Assembly: GCF_030687535.1 (NCBI RefSeq)
Contig: NZ_CP117437.1
Span: 4,857,501 to 4,921,500 of the forward strand
Origin: Pseudomonas sp. FP2335
GTDB taxonomy: Bacteria; Pseudomonadota; Gammaproteobacteria; Pseudomonadales; Pseudomonadaceae
Direction of reading: 5' to 3'
DNA length: 64,000 nt
In this document: positions 29,812 through 46,379 of the stretch, piece by piece
Layout: every line of letters begins with the position of its first letter
Numbering within the stretch: position 1 is the first letter of the stretch
Notes under the pieces: generated by a model
The model's database searches: none
The model's input: the letters and a program-made list of their open reading frames with translations, nothing else
What the model was told of the DNA's origin: nothing
Made by a program: the position numbers and the translations under genes

Positions 29812-32337
29812 ATGAGTACCGTGCCGATGTCCTACAACAATAATGAATTGACCCTCAGCGCCCCGTTAAGCGGGCCAGTACTGGCCCTCGGCGACGTTCC
29901 CGACGAAGTGTTCGCCAGCGGCGCCATCGGCGACGGCATTGCCATCGACCCGCTCAACGACTGCCTGCATGCGCCCTGTGACGGCGTGATCATCCACGTC
30001 GCCCGCACCGGGCATGCCCTGACGATTCGTGCCGACAACGGCGCCGAGGTGTTGATGCATGTGGGCATCGACACCGTGGAGCTGAATGGCGAAGGGTTCG
30101 CGCTGCTGGTCAAGGACGGTGCACGGGTGAGCCAGGGACAGGCGTTGATACAGTTTGATCTGGACCGCATTGCGCGGCAGTGCAGGAGCCTGGTCAGCCT
30201 GATTATCCTGACCAACGGCGAGCACTTTGAACTACGCGCGGTCGCGGGAAAATCCGTCAAGGTCGGCGAGCCGTTGCTGCAGATCGTGGCGCGCTCGGCA
30301 GCTGCGGTTGAAGCGCCTGTGGATAACACCGCGAGCGAAAGCAGCGCCAGTGTGCGCATCACCCACCGGGGCGGTTTGCATGCGCGTCCGGCGGCGTTGA
30401 TCCGCAAGGCGGCCCAGGGTTTCAGCAGCCAGGCGCAGCTGCATTTCGCCGGCAAATCGGCGCCGTGCGACAGCCTGATCGGGCTGTTGGGGCTGGGGAT
30501 TGGTGAAGGCGATGAGGTGCGCGTCACCTGCCGCGGCAAGGATTCGGCGGCGGCGTTGCAGGCATTGGTCGCGGCGTTGTCAGTGGCGGTCGGCGAAGAA
30601 CCTCACGCGCCGGTGACTATCACGCCGCGCCGCGCGAACCGCGAAGCCGGTGTATTGCAAGGCGTGTGCGCGGCCCCCGGCCTGGTGTGCGGGCCACTGG
30701 TGCGCCTGACCGGTATCGAACTGCCGCAGGACCCCGGCCAGCACTCCGCCGACGAACAGTTGCAACACTTGGACACGGCACTGGAACAGGTACGTAGCGA
30801 AATCCGCAGCACCCTCGACCACGCCCGCCAGCGCAAGAACGTCGACGAGGAAGACATCTTCGCCGCCCACCTGGCCCTGCTGGAAGACCCGACCTTACTC
30901 GACGCGGCCACCCGCGCCATCGAACACGGCAGCGCCGCCACCCACGCCTGGCGCGATGCGATCCAGGCCCAATGCGCGGTGTTGCTGGGCCTGGGCAAAC
31001 CGCTGTTTGCCGAGCGCGCCAATGACCTGCGCGACCTGCAACAACGTGTGTTGCGCGCCTTGCTGGGTGAAGCCTGGCATTTCGAACTGCCGGCCGGCGC
31101 CATTGTCAGCGCCCACGAACTGACCCCCTCGGACTTGTTGCAGTTGAGCGCACAACACGCCGTCGGCATCTGCATGGCCGAAGGCGGCGCGACGTCCCAT
31201 GTGGCAATCCTCGCCCGAGGCAAAGGCCTGCCCTGCGTGGTCGCGCTGGGAGCCGAAGTACTCGACGTGCCCCACGGCCAGCGCGTGGTGCTGGACGCCG
31301 GCAATGGCCGCCTGGAACTGACCCCCAGCGAAACGCGCCACGCCGAAGTGCACCAGATCCGCGACGCGCAGAAACAGCGGCGCCAACAGCAACAGGCCCA
31401 AGCCCAACAAGCGGCGTACACCAGCGATGGCGTGAACATCGAAGTCGCCGCCAATGTGGCCTCCAGCGCAGAAGCCCAAGTGGCGTACGAAAACGGCGCC
31501 GATGGTGTCGGCCTGCTGCGCACCGAGTTCCTCTTTGTCGACCGTCGCACCGCGCCGGATGAGCATGAGCAACGCCAGGCCTATCAAGCCGTGCTGGATG
31601 CCATGGGCGACAAGACGGTGATCATCCGCACCATCGATGTGGGCGGCGACAAGCAACTCGACTATCTACCGCTGCCGGTCGAAGCCAACCCGGTGTTGGG
31701 CCTGCGCGGTATCCGCATGGCCCAGGTGCGGCCTGAACTGCTCGATCAACAACTGCGTGCACTGCTGCAAGTCTCGCCGCTGGCGCGTTGCCGCATCCTG
31801 CTGCCGATGGTCAGCGAAGTGGATGAACTGCTGCAGATCCGCCAGCGCCTGGATGAACTCTGCGTCGAGCTCGGACTGACCCAACGCCCGGAACTCGGCG
31901 TGATGATCGAGGTGCCCGCCGCCGCGCTGCTAGCCGAGCAACTGGCCAGGCATGCGGACTTCCTTTCCATCGGCACCAACGACCTGTCCCAGTACACCCT
32001 GGCCATGGACCGCGACCACGCAGGCCTCGCCGCGCGGGTCGATGCGTTGCACCCGGCGTTGCTGCGGCTGATCGCCCAGACCTGCGCCGGGGCGGCCAAG
32101 CACGGGCGCTGGGTTGGCGTGTGTGGCGCCCTCGCCTCCGACCCGCTGGCCACACCGGTGCTGATTGGCCTGGGGGTCAGCGAGCTGTCGGTGAGCCCGC
32201 CGCAGATCGGTGAAATCAAGGACCGCGTCCGCCACCTGGACGCGGCGCAATGCCGGCAACTGAGCCAGGGCCTGCTCGACCTGAGCAGCGCCAAGGCGGT
32301 TCGCCAAGCCTGTCAACACCACTGGCCGCTGAGCTGA
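29812..32337 (+). CDS. nagF: PTS fusion protein EIIA-HPr-EI (NagF)
   Basis: 841 residues with three PTS modules: glucose-type EIIA (about 12-160, phospho-site H83 in LMHVGID), HPr (about 180-265, H190 in GLHARPAA) and Enzyme I (about 285-840, active H463 in GGATSHVAILARGKG). It carries the whole phosphorelay from PEP to the EIIB of NagE. Enzyme I motifs such as LRTEFLFVDR and SIGTNDLSQYTLAMDRD are intact. A paralogue with the same layout is at 40623-43139. Confidence 0.94.
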   Translation: MSTVPMSYNNNELTLSAPLSGPVLALGDVPDEVFASGAIGDGIAIDPLNDCLHAPCDGVIIHVARTGHALTIRADNGAEVLMHVGIDTVELNGEGFALLVKDGARVSQGQALIQFDLDRIARQCRSLVSLIILTNGEHFELRAVAGKSVKVGEPLLQIVARSAAAVEAPVDNTASESSASVRITHRGGLHARPAALIRKAAQGFSSQAQLHFAGKSAPCDSLIGLLGLGIGEGDEVRVTCRGKDSAAALQALVAALSVAVGEEPHAPVTITPRRANREAGVLQGVCAAPGLVCGPLVRLTGIELPQDPGQHSADEQLQHLDTALEQVRSEIRSTLDHARQRKNVDEEDIFAAHLALLEDPTLLDAATRAIEHGSAATHAWRDAIQAQCAVLLGLGKPLFAERANDLRDLQQRVLRALLGEAWHFELPAGAIVSAHELTPSDLLQLSAQHAVGICMAEGGATSHVAILARGKGLPCVVALGAEVLDVPHGQRVVLDAGNGRLELTPSETRHAEVHQIRDAQKQRRQQQQAQAQQAAYTSDGVNIEVAANVASSAEAQVAYENGADGVGLLRTEFLFVDRRTAPDEHEQRQAYQAVLDAMGDKTVIIRTIDVGGDKQLDYLPLPVEANPVLGLRGIRMAQVRPELLDQQLRALLQVSPLARCRILLPMVSEVDELLQIRQRLDELCVELGLTQRPELGVMIEVPAAALLAEQLARHADFLSIGTNDLSQYTLAMDRDHAGLAARVDALHPALLRLIAQTCAGAAKHGRWVGVCGALASDPLATPVLIGLGVSELSVSPPQIGEIKDRVRHLDAAQCRQLSQGLLDLSSAKAVRQACQHHWPLS

Positions 32338-32364
32338 CAACAACAAGAAAAAAGGAGACTCGCC

Positions 32365-34071
32365 ATGTACCAACATTTCATCGAAGGCCTGCAACGCCTT
32401 GGCCGTGCGCTGATGCTGCCGATCGCGATCCTGCCCATCGCCGGCCTGCTGCTGCGCCTGGGCGACACCGACCTGTTGAACATCGCGGTGATGCACGATG
32501 CGGGGCAGGCGATTTTCGCCAACCTCGCGCTGATCTTCGCCATCGGCATTGCCGTGGGCTTTGCCCGCGACAACAACGGCACCGCCGGTCTGGCCGGGGC
32601 GATTGGTTACCTGGTGATGATCTCCACCCTCAAGGTGATGGACACCAGCATCAACATGGGCATGCTCGCCGGCATCGCCAGCGGCCTGATGGCTGGCGGG
32701 CTGTATAACCGCTTCAAGGACATCAAGCTGCCAGAGTACCTGGCGTTTTTTGGCGGGCGTCGGTTTGTGCCGATTGTCACCGGGTTCAGCGCGGTCGGGC
32801 TGGGGGTGATCTTTGGTTTGATCTGGCCGCCGATCCAGCATGGCATCAATAGTTTTGGCGTGTTGCTGATGGAGAGCGGCAGCCTGGGGGCGTTTGTGTT
32901 CGGCGTGTTCAACCGCCTGCTGATCGTTACCGGGCTGCACCATATCCTTAACAATATGGCGTGGTTTGTGTTCGGCAGTTTTACCGACCCCGCGACCGGC
33001 GCCGTGGTGACGGGCGACCTGACGCGCTACTTCGCCGGCGACCCCAAAGGCGGCCAATTCATGACCGGCATGTTCCCGGTCATGCTGTTCGGCCTGCCCG
33101 CGGCGTGCCTGGCGATGTACCGCAATGCATTACCGGAGCGCCGCAAGGTGATGGGCGGGATTTTCCTGTCGATGGCGCTGACCTCGTTTTTGACCGGGGT
33201 GACCGAGCCGATTGAATTTGCGTTCATGTTCCTCGCACCGTTCCTGTACTTGATCCATGCGCTGTTGACCGGGCTGTCGATGGCGGTCACCAACATGTTG
33301 AATATCCACCTCGGGTTTACCTTCTCCGGTGGGTTTATCGACATGGTGCTGGGTTGGGGCAAGTCCACCAATGGCTGGTTGGTGTTCCCGGTGGGGTTGG
33401 CTTACGCGGCGATCTACTACAGCGTGTTCAACTACTGCATTCGTCGTTTCAACCTGAAAACACCGGGGCGTGAGGATGTCCAGGCAGTGCAGGCTGAAGT
33501 GATGACCGATAACCAGCGCGCCAGCGCCTATCTCCGGGCGCTGGGCGGTGCCGCCAATTTGCTGAGCGTGGGTGCCTGTACCACACGTCTGCGCCTGGAC
33601 ATGGTCGATCGCAATAAAGCAGTGGATGCGGACTTGAAAGCGTTGGGCGCCATGGCCGTTGTACGGCCGGGGAATGGCGGGAGTCTGCAGGTGGTGGTGG
33701 GGCCGATGGCCGATAGCATTGCCGATGAGATTCGGTTGGCGATGCCTACGTTTGTTGCCAGTGCGCCGGTGACGGTTGTGCCTGTGGATAAACCGGTCGC
33801 GGTGAACGTGCAGGAGGCCGAGAAATGGCTGGATGCATTGGGTGGCCGGACGAATGTACGGCAGTTGGAAGCGGTGGCAATGACTCGATTGCGGGTGGAG
33901 CTGGGGGATGACTCGGTGCTGTCCGAGGCTGACCTGACTGCGCTGGGTTGCCAAGGCGTGAGCCAATTGGATAGCGGTGTTTGGCACTTGCTGATCGGTG
34001 ACAAGGCGTCGGGGTTGGGTGAGGCGTTGGAACGGTTGGTCAGTGGTCGGCAGGTTGGGGCTGGTGCTTGA
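32365..34071 (+). CDS. nagE: N-acetylglucosamine PTS permease EIICB with a second, degenerate EIIB
   Basis: 568 residues, with an AAGGAG ribosome site. The glucose-superfamily EIIC (about 1-360) has MYQHFIEGLQRLGRALMLP at the start and the GLHHILNN and TEPIEFAFMFLAPF motifs. EIIB follows (about 385-460) with phospho-cysteine C405 in GACTTRLRL. A second EIIB-like domain (about 475-560) has AMTRLRV with alanine (A505) where the cysteine should be, so it cannot be phosphorylated there. E. coli NagE carries EIIA at that place. Here EIIA is supplied by NagF. It is the last gene of the nag operon. Confidence 0.93.
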   Translation: MYQHFIEGLQRLGRALMLPIAILPIAGLLLRLGDTDLLNIAVMHDAGQAIFANLALIFAIGIAVGFARDNNGTAGLAGAIGYLVMISTLKVMDTSINMGMLAGIASGLMAGGLYNRFKDIKLPEYLAFFGGRRFVPIVTGFSAVGLGVIFGLIWPPIQHGINSFGVLLMESGSLGAFVFGVFNRLLIVTGLHHILNNMAWFVFGSFTDPATGAVVTGDLTRYFAGDPKGGQFMTGMFPVMLFGLPAACLAMYRNALPERRKVMGGIFLSMALTSFLTGVTEPIEFAFMFLAPFLYLIHALLTGLSMAVTNMLNIHLGFTFSGGFIDMVLGWGKSTNGWLVFPVGLAYAAIYYSVFNYCIRRFNLKTPGREDVQAVQAEVMTDNQRASAYLRALGGAANLLSVGACTTRLRLDMVDRNKAVDADLKALGAMAVVRPGNGGSLQVVVGPMADSIADEIRLAMPTFVASAPVTVVPVDKPVAVNVQEAEKWLDALGGRTNVRQLEAVAMTRLRVELGDDSVLSEADLTALGCQGVSQLDSGVWHLLIGDKASGLGEALERLVSGRQVGAGA

Positions 34072-34090
34072 TTGATCATTGCCTGAACAG

Positions 34091-34175
34091 GCCCCTTCGC
34101 GGGCAAGCCCGGCTCCCACATTTATGATCTGTGAATACATTCGAAATGTGGGAGCTGGCTTGTCTGCGATGAGGC
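34091..34175. repeat. REP doublet (divergent halves)
   Basis: Left half TTCGCGGGCAAGCCCGGCTCCCACA and right half TGTGGGAGCTGGCTTGTCTGCGAT are partly mismatched, so this pair looks older than those with perfect arms. It lies just after nagE. Confidence 0.75.
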
Positions 34176-34191
34176 CCTAGCAGACAACAAA

Positions 34192-34223
34192 AAACCCGCT
34201 GACCAAACTGGCCCAGCGGGTTT
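34192..34223. terminator. Bidirectional terminator between nagE and yqfO-like gene
   Basis: A perfect 10-bp stem (AAACCCGCTG 34192-34201 with CAGCGGGTTT 34214-34223) has T-rich sequence on the plus side (TTTGTTGTTTTT) and A-rich on the other (ACAACAAAAAAC). It can end both the nag operon and the minus-strand purL-yqfO transcript. Confidence 0.85.
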
Positions 34224-34244
34224 GTTGTTTTTGCAGCATGCGAA

Positions 34245-34556
34245 TCAGAAATCCGCCAACTGCCACACTTCATACGCTGGCGTCTCGTACGGGTGGCTGA
34301 ATTTCAAAGCAGCCACAACAGCCGCGATCAACTCATCCGCCACCACCAGCTCAACCTTCCATTCTTCAACCACTTCAACCTGGCCCACTTGCCCGATAAA
34401 CGGCCGGCTGCCGTCCATCGCGCGGAATTGGCCCCGGCCCAGCACTTGCCAGGCGCAGCTGTCGTAGCTGCCGATGCGCCCGCCGCCAGCTGCGAAGACG
34501 GCGGTCTTCACCGTCTCCACATGGCTGTCGGGCACAAAGAAGGCGAGCTTGTACAC
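34245..34556 (-). CDS. YqfO/NIF3 insert-like (PII-like fold) protein
   Basis: 103 residues from a GTG, four bases after the purL stop. It corresponds to the ~100-residue PII/CutA-like domain found inserted in NIF3/YqfO proteins, here free-standing: MYKLAFFVPDSHVETVKTAV at the start and the conserved C-terminal HPYETPAYEVW. Its function is unknown; a metabolite- or metal-binding role is a guess. It is probably co-transcribed with purL. Confidence 0.82.
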   Translation of the reverse strand: MYKLAFFVPDSHVETVKTAVFAAGGGRIGSYDSCAWQVLGRGQFRAMDGSRPFIGQVGQVEVVEEWKVELVVADELIAAVVAALKFSHPYETPAYEVWQLADF

Positions 34557-34560
34557 CGCC

Positions 34561-38457
<3,897 letters not shown>

Positions 38458-38507
38458 CTTCGGGACAGCCTCGGGAAGGGGGTGTGCTTTGAGGCCGTGC
38501 ATTCTAG

Positions 38508-40205
<1,698 letters not shown>

Positions 40206-40223
40206 GCACACCACAAAACCAGA

Positions 40224-40329
40224 TGTGGGAGCGGGCTTGTGTGGGAGCGGGCTTGCTCGCGAAAGCGGTGTGTCAGTCACTGCATGAGTAGACTGAACCG
40301 CCGCATTCGCGAGCAAGCCCGCTCCCACA
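40224..40329. repeat. REP doublet with a tandem 16-bp duplication
   Basis: TGTGGGAGCGGGCTTG is present twice in direct contact (40224-40239, 40240-40255). The second copy continues into a full REP half, and the inverted partner ends at 40329. It lies between convergent mltF and the EIIB-like gene. Confidence 0.9.
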
Positions 40330-40347
40330 TTTTGATCTTCTCCAGGC

Positions 40348-40620
40348 TTAAAGGCCGGTGAGCAGATGCACCACGCCGCCAGCGAGCACCATCACCCCCG
40401 GCACACCGGCTGCCGTCAACGCCTGCTCGTCCAATCGCGTCGCATCCAACAACTGCACCCTCACCCTTGTGAGTGCCACCCGCTGCTGCGACTTGAGGTT
40501 GTCCGCCCCACCCAACGCACTCAGCACTTCGGTTGACAACACCCCAGGCGCGGCGACCGTCTCGGCAATCAAATCCGGGGTCAACGCCTTCCAGAACGCC
40601 CGCTGCAATTTCTCGAACAT
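40348..40620 (-). CDS. Free-standing EIIB-like PTS domain without the phospho-cysteine
   Basis: 90 residues from the ATG at 40620 (GGAG eight bases upstream), two bases after the stop of the EIIA-HPr-EI gene; a TTG at 40626 overlapping that stop is the alternative. The fold matches glucose-family EIIB: LGGADNLKSQ, then VALTRVRVQL where active EIIBs read xxCxTRLRx, and a C-terminal GVMVLAGGVVHLLTG strand. The site is alanine and the protein contains no cysteine at all, so it cannot carry phosphate in the usual way. A regulatory or decoy role is possible but unproven. Confidence 0.8.
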   Translation of the reverse strand: MFEKLQRAFWKALTPDLIAETVAAPGVLSTEVLSALGGADNLKSQQRVALTRVRVQLLDATRLDEQALTAAGVPGVMVLAGGVVHLLTGL

Positions 40621-40622
40621 GT

Positions 40623-43139
40623 TCAAAGCTCCACGACAGGTGAGGTTTCAACAGTGGCCGCGTGGTAAAGGCGCAACGCCTCACGCACTTGGGCGGCTTC
40701 TTCCAGGCCCAGCACCTGGCGGGCGATGATCTGGCAGTCGGCCAGGTCCAGCTCGCGCACGGTGGCCTTGATGGTCGGGATCAACGGTACGCTGACCGAC
40801 AACTCATCCACCCCCAGCCCGAGCAACACCGGCACCGCCAGTGCTTCGGAGGCCAACGCCCCACACACGCCGACCCACTTGCCATGGGCATGGGCCGCCT
40901 TGACGGTAGTGGCGATCAAGCGCAGCACCGCCGGGTGGAAGCTGTCGGCCTGGCTGGCCAGGCGCGGGTGGTCGCGGTCCATGGCCAGGGTGTATTGGGT
41001 CAGGTCATTGGTGCCGATGGAGAAGAAATCCACATGGGGCGCAAACACATCGGCCATCAGCGCGGCGGACGGTACTTCGATCATGATGCCCAGTTTCGGC
41101 AGTTCAGAGAGCCCGAGCGCCAGCGCTTCCTCCTGAAGAATCGTGCGGGCCTGGTGCAGCTCCGACAGCAGGCTGACCATCGGCAACATGATGTGCAGGC
41201 GCGCAAAACCGGCGCTGGCGAGGATTGCACGGAACTGCTCGCGCAGCAGCTGCGGGCGCTCCAGGCACAGGCGAATGCCGCGCAAGCCGAGGAACGGGTT
41301 GGTCTCGGCGTCCATCGGCACGTAGGCCAATGGTTTGTCGCCGCCGACGTCCAGGGTACGCACCACCAGATTGCGCTCGGTGCCCAGGGCACGGGCGATG
41401 GCGGTGTAGGTGCCCGCCTGTTCTTCCGGGCTGGGCGCGCGATTGCGGTCCAGGTAGAGGAACTCGGAGCGCAGCAGGCCAACCCCCTCGCCGCCCAGGG
41501 TCAACGACTGCTCTACTTCTTGCAACGAGGCGACGTTGGCAGTGACTTCAACGTGATGCCCATCGCGAGTAGTGGCAGCTAATCCAGCCTGCGCCACTTC
41601 GCGCTGGCGACGCAGTACTTGCTGTTGGCGCGCGGCCTCCAGCTGTTCGATTTCAGCCAGGTTCGGCTCCAGGTGCAGCTCACCTTTGTCGGCATCCAGC
41701 AGCACCTGCTTGCCATTGGCCAACGCCAGCACTTGCAGTGGCACACCACACATCGCCGGCAGGCCGAGGGCACGGGCGAGGATCGCGACGTGACTGGTGG
41801 CGCCGCCGCCGACGGTGACAAACCCCAGCACCTTGCGCGTGTCGAGGCTGGCGGTTTGCGAGGGCGTCAGCTGTTCGGCGATCAGGATCGCGCGCTCGGG
41901 CAAGTCCCAGGCGCTGTCTTGAATGCCGAGGATCAACTTGAGCACGCGTTGGCCAACGTCGGCCAAGTCCGCTGCACGTTCGGCGATCAGCGCATTGCCC
42001 AGGCCCTGGAACAACTGGACGGTGGCGAGCGTGGCGCTGTTCCAGGCAAACGCGGCGCTCTTGCCTTGCGCCAGCAGGTCGTGGGCTTGCTCAAGCAATG
42101 TCGGGTCTTCGAGCAACTCCTGGTGAGCACGGAAAATCTCCGCCTGGGCGCTACCGGCGGCCTTGTCTTGCAACGCTTGCAGCGCTGCGTTCGCGGCCCG
42201 CAGGCCACGCTGCAATGCGGCGCGTTCGGCCGCTTCACCAGCGCCCTGCTCGGTGATGCTCAACTCGGGCTCAGCCACCTGAACCACCTGGCCAAACGCC
42301 GAGCCCGGCGACGCGCACACGCCGCGCAATAGTGTCGACGATGACACCGGCGCAATCACTTCGGCCGCTGCCGCGACCGTCTCGCCGCAACCGTCAGCCA
42401 ACAGCGCCACCAATGCCTTGATCGCCGCGTCGGCATCCTCACCCGCGGCGCTCACTTGCAAGGTGTCGCCGTACACGGTTTGCAGCGCCATGATCGCCAC
42501 CAGCGACTTGGCGTTGGCGCTCTGGGTTTGCTTGTGCAGGTAGATGCTCGCCTTGAAGCCCTTGGCCGCCTGGGCCAGCACCGCCGCCGGGCGCGCATGC
42601 AGGCCGTTGGCGTTGGGCAGCGTCAGCGGTTTGGAGAACAGCGCATCGCCCTCCTCCTCATCCACTGCATCAACCGCCGCGCCTGGGGATAACTGCAACA
42701 GCGGCTGGCCCATCTCGACCGAGCCGTTCGCCAGCAAGGTGAACGGCTCGCCGCTGACCACCAGCATCAAGGTCAGCAGGCTGCGGGCATTGAGCGCCAC
42801 ATAGTCGGCATCGAATTCGATCAGCGCCTGCCCGGCCTCCACGCGCTGGCCTTCCTGCACCAAGCGGGTGAAACCTTTGCCTGCGAGGTTCACGGTGTCC
42901 AGGCCGATATGCATCAGCACCTGCACGCCGTGGTCATCGGTGATGCTGACCGCATGCCCACTGTCCTGGATATTGCTGATCACCCCGGCCAACGGTGCGC
43001 AGAGGGTCTGCGAGGTCGGGTCGATGCACAGGCCATCGCCGATCAGGCGGCTGGAGAAGACCGGGTCGGGCACCGCGTCCAGTGCCAACAGCACGCCGGA
43101 CAGCGGTGCCAGCAGTTCCAGGGGTTGAGTTGTGGTCAT
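40623..43139 (-). CDS. PTS fusion protein EIIA-HPr-EI of the trehalose cluster
   Basis: 838 residues, same order as NagF: EIIA (about 8-150, H77 in LMHIGLD), HPr (about 172-255, H181 in GLHARPAA), Enzyme I (about 270-830, H450 in GGGATSHVAILARALG). It would supply phosphate to the EIIB of TreP at 46380-47822, which lacks its own EIIA. It ends next to the Cys-less EIIB gene. It is transcribed away from treP, after the porin gene, with a REP doublet between. Confidence 0.93.
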   Translation of the reverse strand: MTTTQPLELLAPLSGVLLALDAVPDPVFSSRLIGDGLCIDPTSQTLCAPLAGVISNIQDSGHAVSITDDHGVQVLMHIGLDTVNLAGKGFTRLVQEGQRVEAGQALIEFDADYVALNARSLLTLMLVVSGEPFTLLANGSVEMGQPLLQLSPGAAVDAVDEEEGDALFSKPLTLPNANGLHARPAAVLAQAAKGFKASIYLHKQTQSANAKSLVAIMALQTVYGDTLQVSAAGEDADAAIKALVALLADGCGETVAAAAEVIAPVSSSTLLRGVCASPGSAFGQVVQVAEPELSITEQGAGEAAERAALQRGLRAANAALQALQDKAAGSAQAEIFRAHQELLEDPTLLEQAHDLLAQGKSAAFAWNSATLATVQLFQGLGNALIAERAADLADVGQRVLKLILGIQDSAWDLPERAILIAEQLTPSQTASLDTRKVLGFVTVGGGATSHVAILARALGLPAMCGVPLQVLALANGKQVLLDADKGELHLEPNLAEIEQLEAARQQQVLRRQREVAQAGLAATTRDGHHVEVTANVASLQEVEQSLTLGGEGVGLLRSEFLYLDRNRAPSPEEQAGTYTAIARALGTERNLVVRTLDVGGDKPLAYVPMDAETNPFLGLRGIRLCLERPQLLREQFRAILASAGFARLHIMLPMVSLLSELHQARTILQEEALALGLSELPKLGIMIEVPSAALMADVFAPHVDFFSIGTNDLTQYTLAMDRDHPRLASQADSFHPAVLRLIATTVKAAHAHGKWVGVCGALASEALAVPVLLGLGVDELSVSVPLIPTIKATVRELDLADCQIIARQVLGLEEAAQVREALRLYHAATVETSPVVEL

Positions 43140-43211
43140 GACTTCACCTGTTGTTTTGTTCTGTAAAAATCATCGGTTGGATACAAATCCCTGGGGCGGC
43201 GCAGATCAACA

Positions 43212-43300
43212 TGTGGGAGCGGGATTGCTCGCGAATGCAGTGTGTCAGTCACCGAATACATAGCTGATACACCGCATTCGCGAGCAAGCCCGCTCCCACA
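43212..43300. repeat. REP doublet
   Basis: Halves TGTGGGAGCGGGATTGCTCGCGAA (one change from the common form) and TTCGCGAGCAAGCCCGCTCCCACA enclose a spacer. It is inside the trehalose gene cluster, between the PTS fusion gene and the porin gene. Confidence 0.9.
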
Positions 43301-43326
43301 TTATTAGTCCGCGTACACCCACATAC

Positions 43327-46262
<2,936 letters not shown>

Positions 46263-46305
46263 GGGGGCTCCTTGAGTAGAGTTTGGTGCTGGCTTTGAGG
46301 GCCTC

Positions 46306-46370
46306 TTCGCGAGCAAGCCCGCTCCCACAGGGGAATGCATTTCAAAGGAGGGAGCGGGCTTGCTCGCGAA
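46306..46370. repeat. REP doublet with short spacer
   Basis: TTCGCGAGCAAGCCCGCTCCCACA and an inverted copy (AGGGAGCGGGCTTGCTCGCGAA; first bases altered) have a spacer of only ~18 bases. It sits between treC and treP, inside the operon. Confidence 0.85.
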
Positions 46371-46379
46371 GGCGATAGA

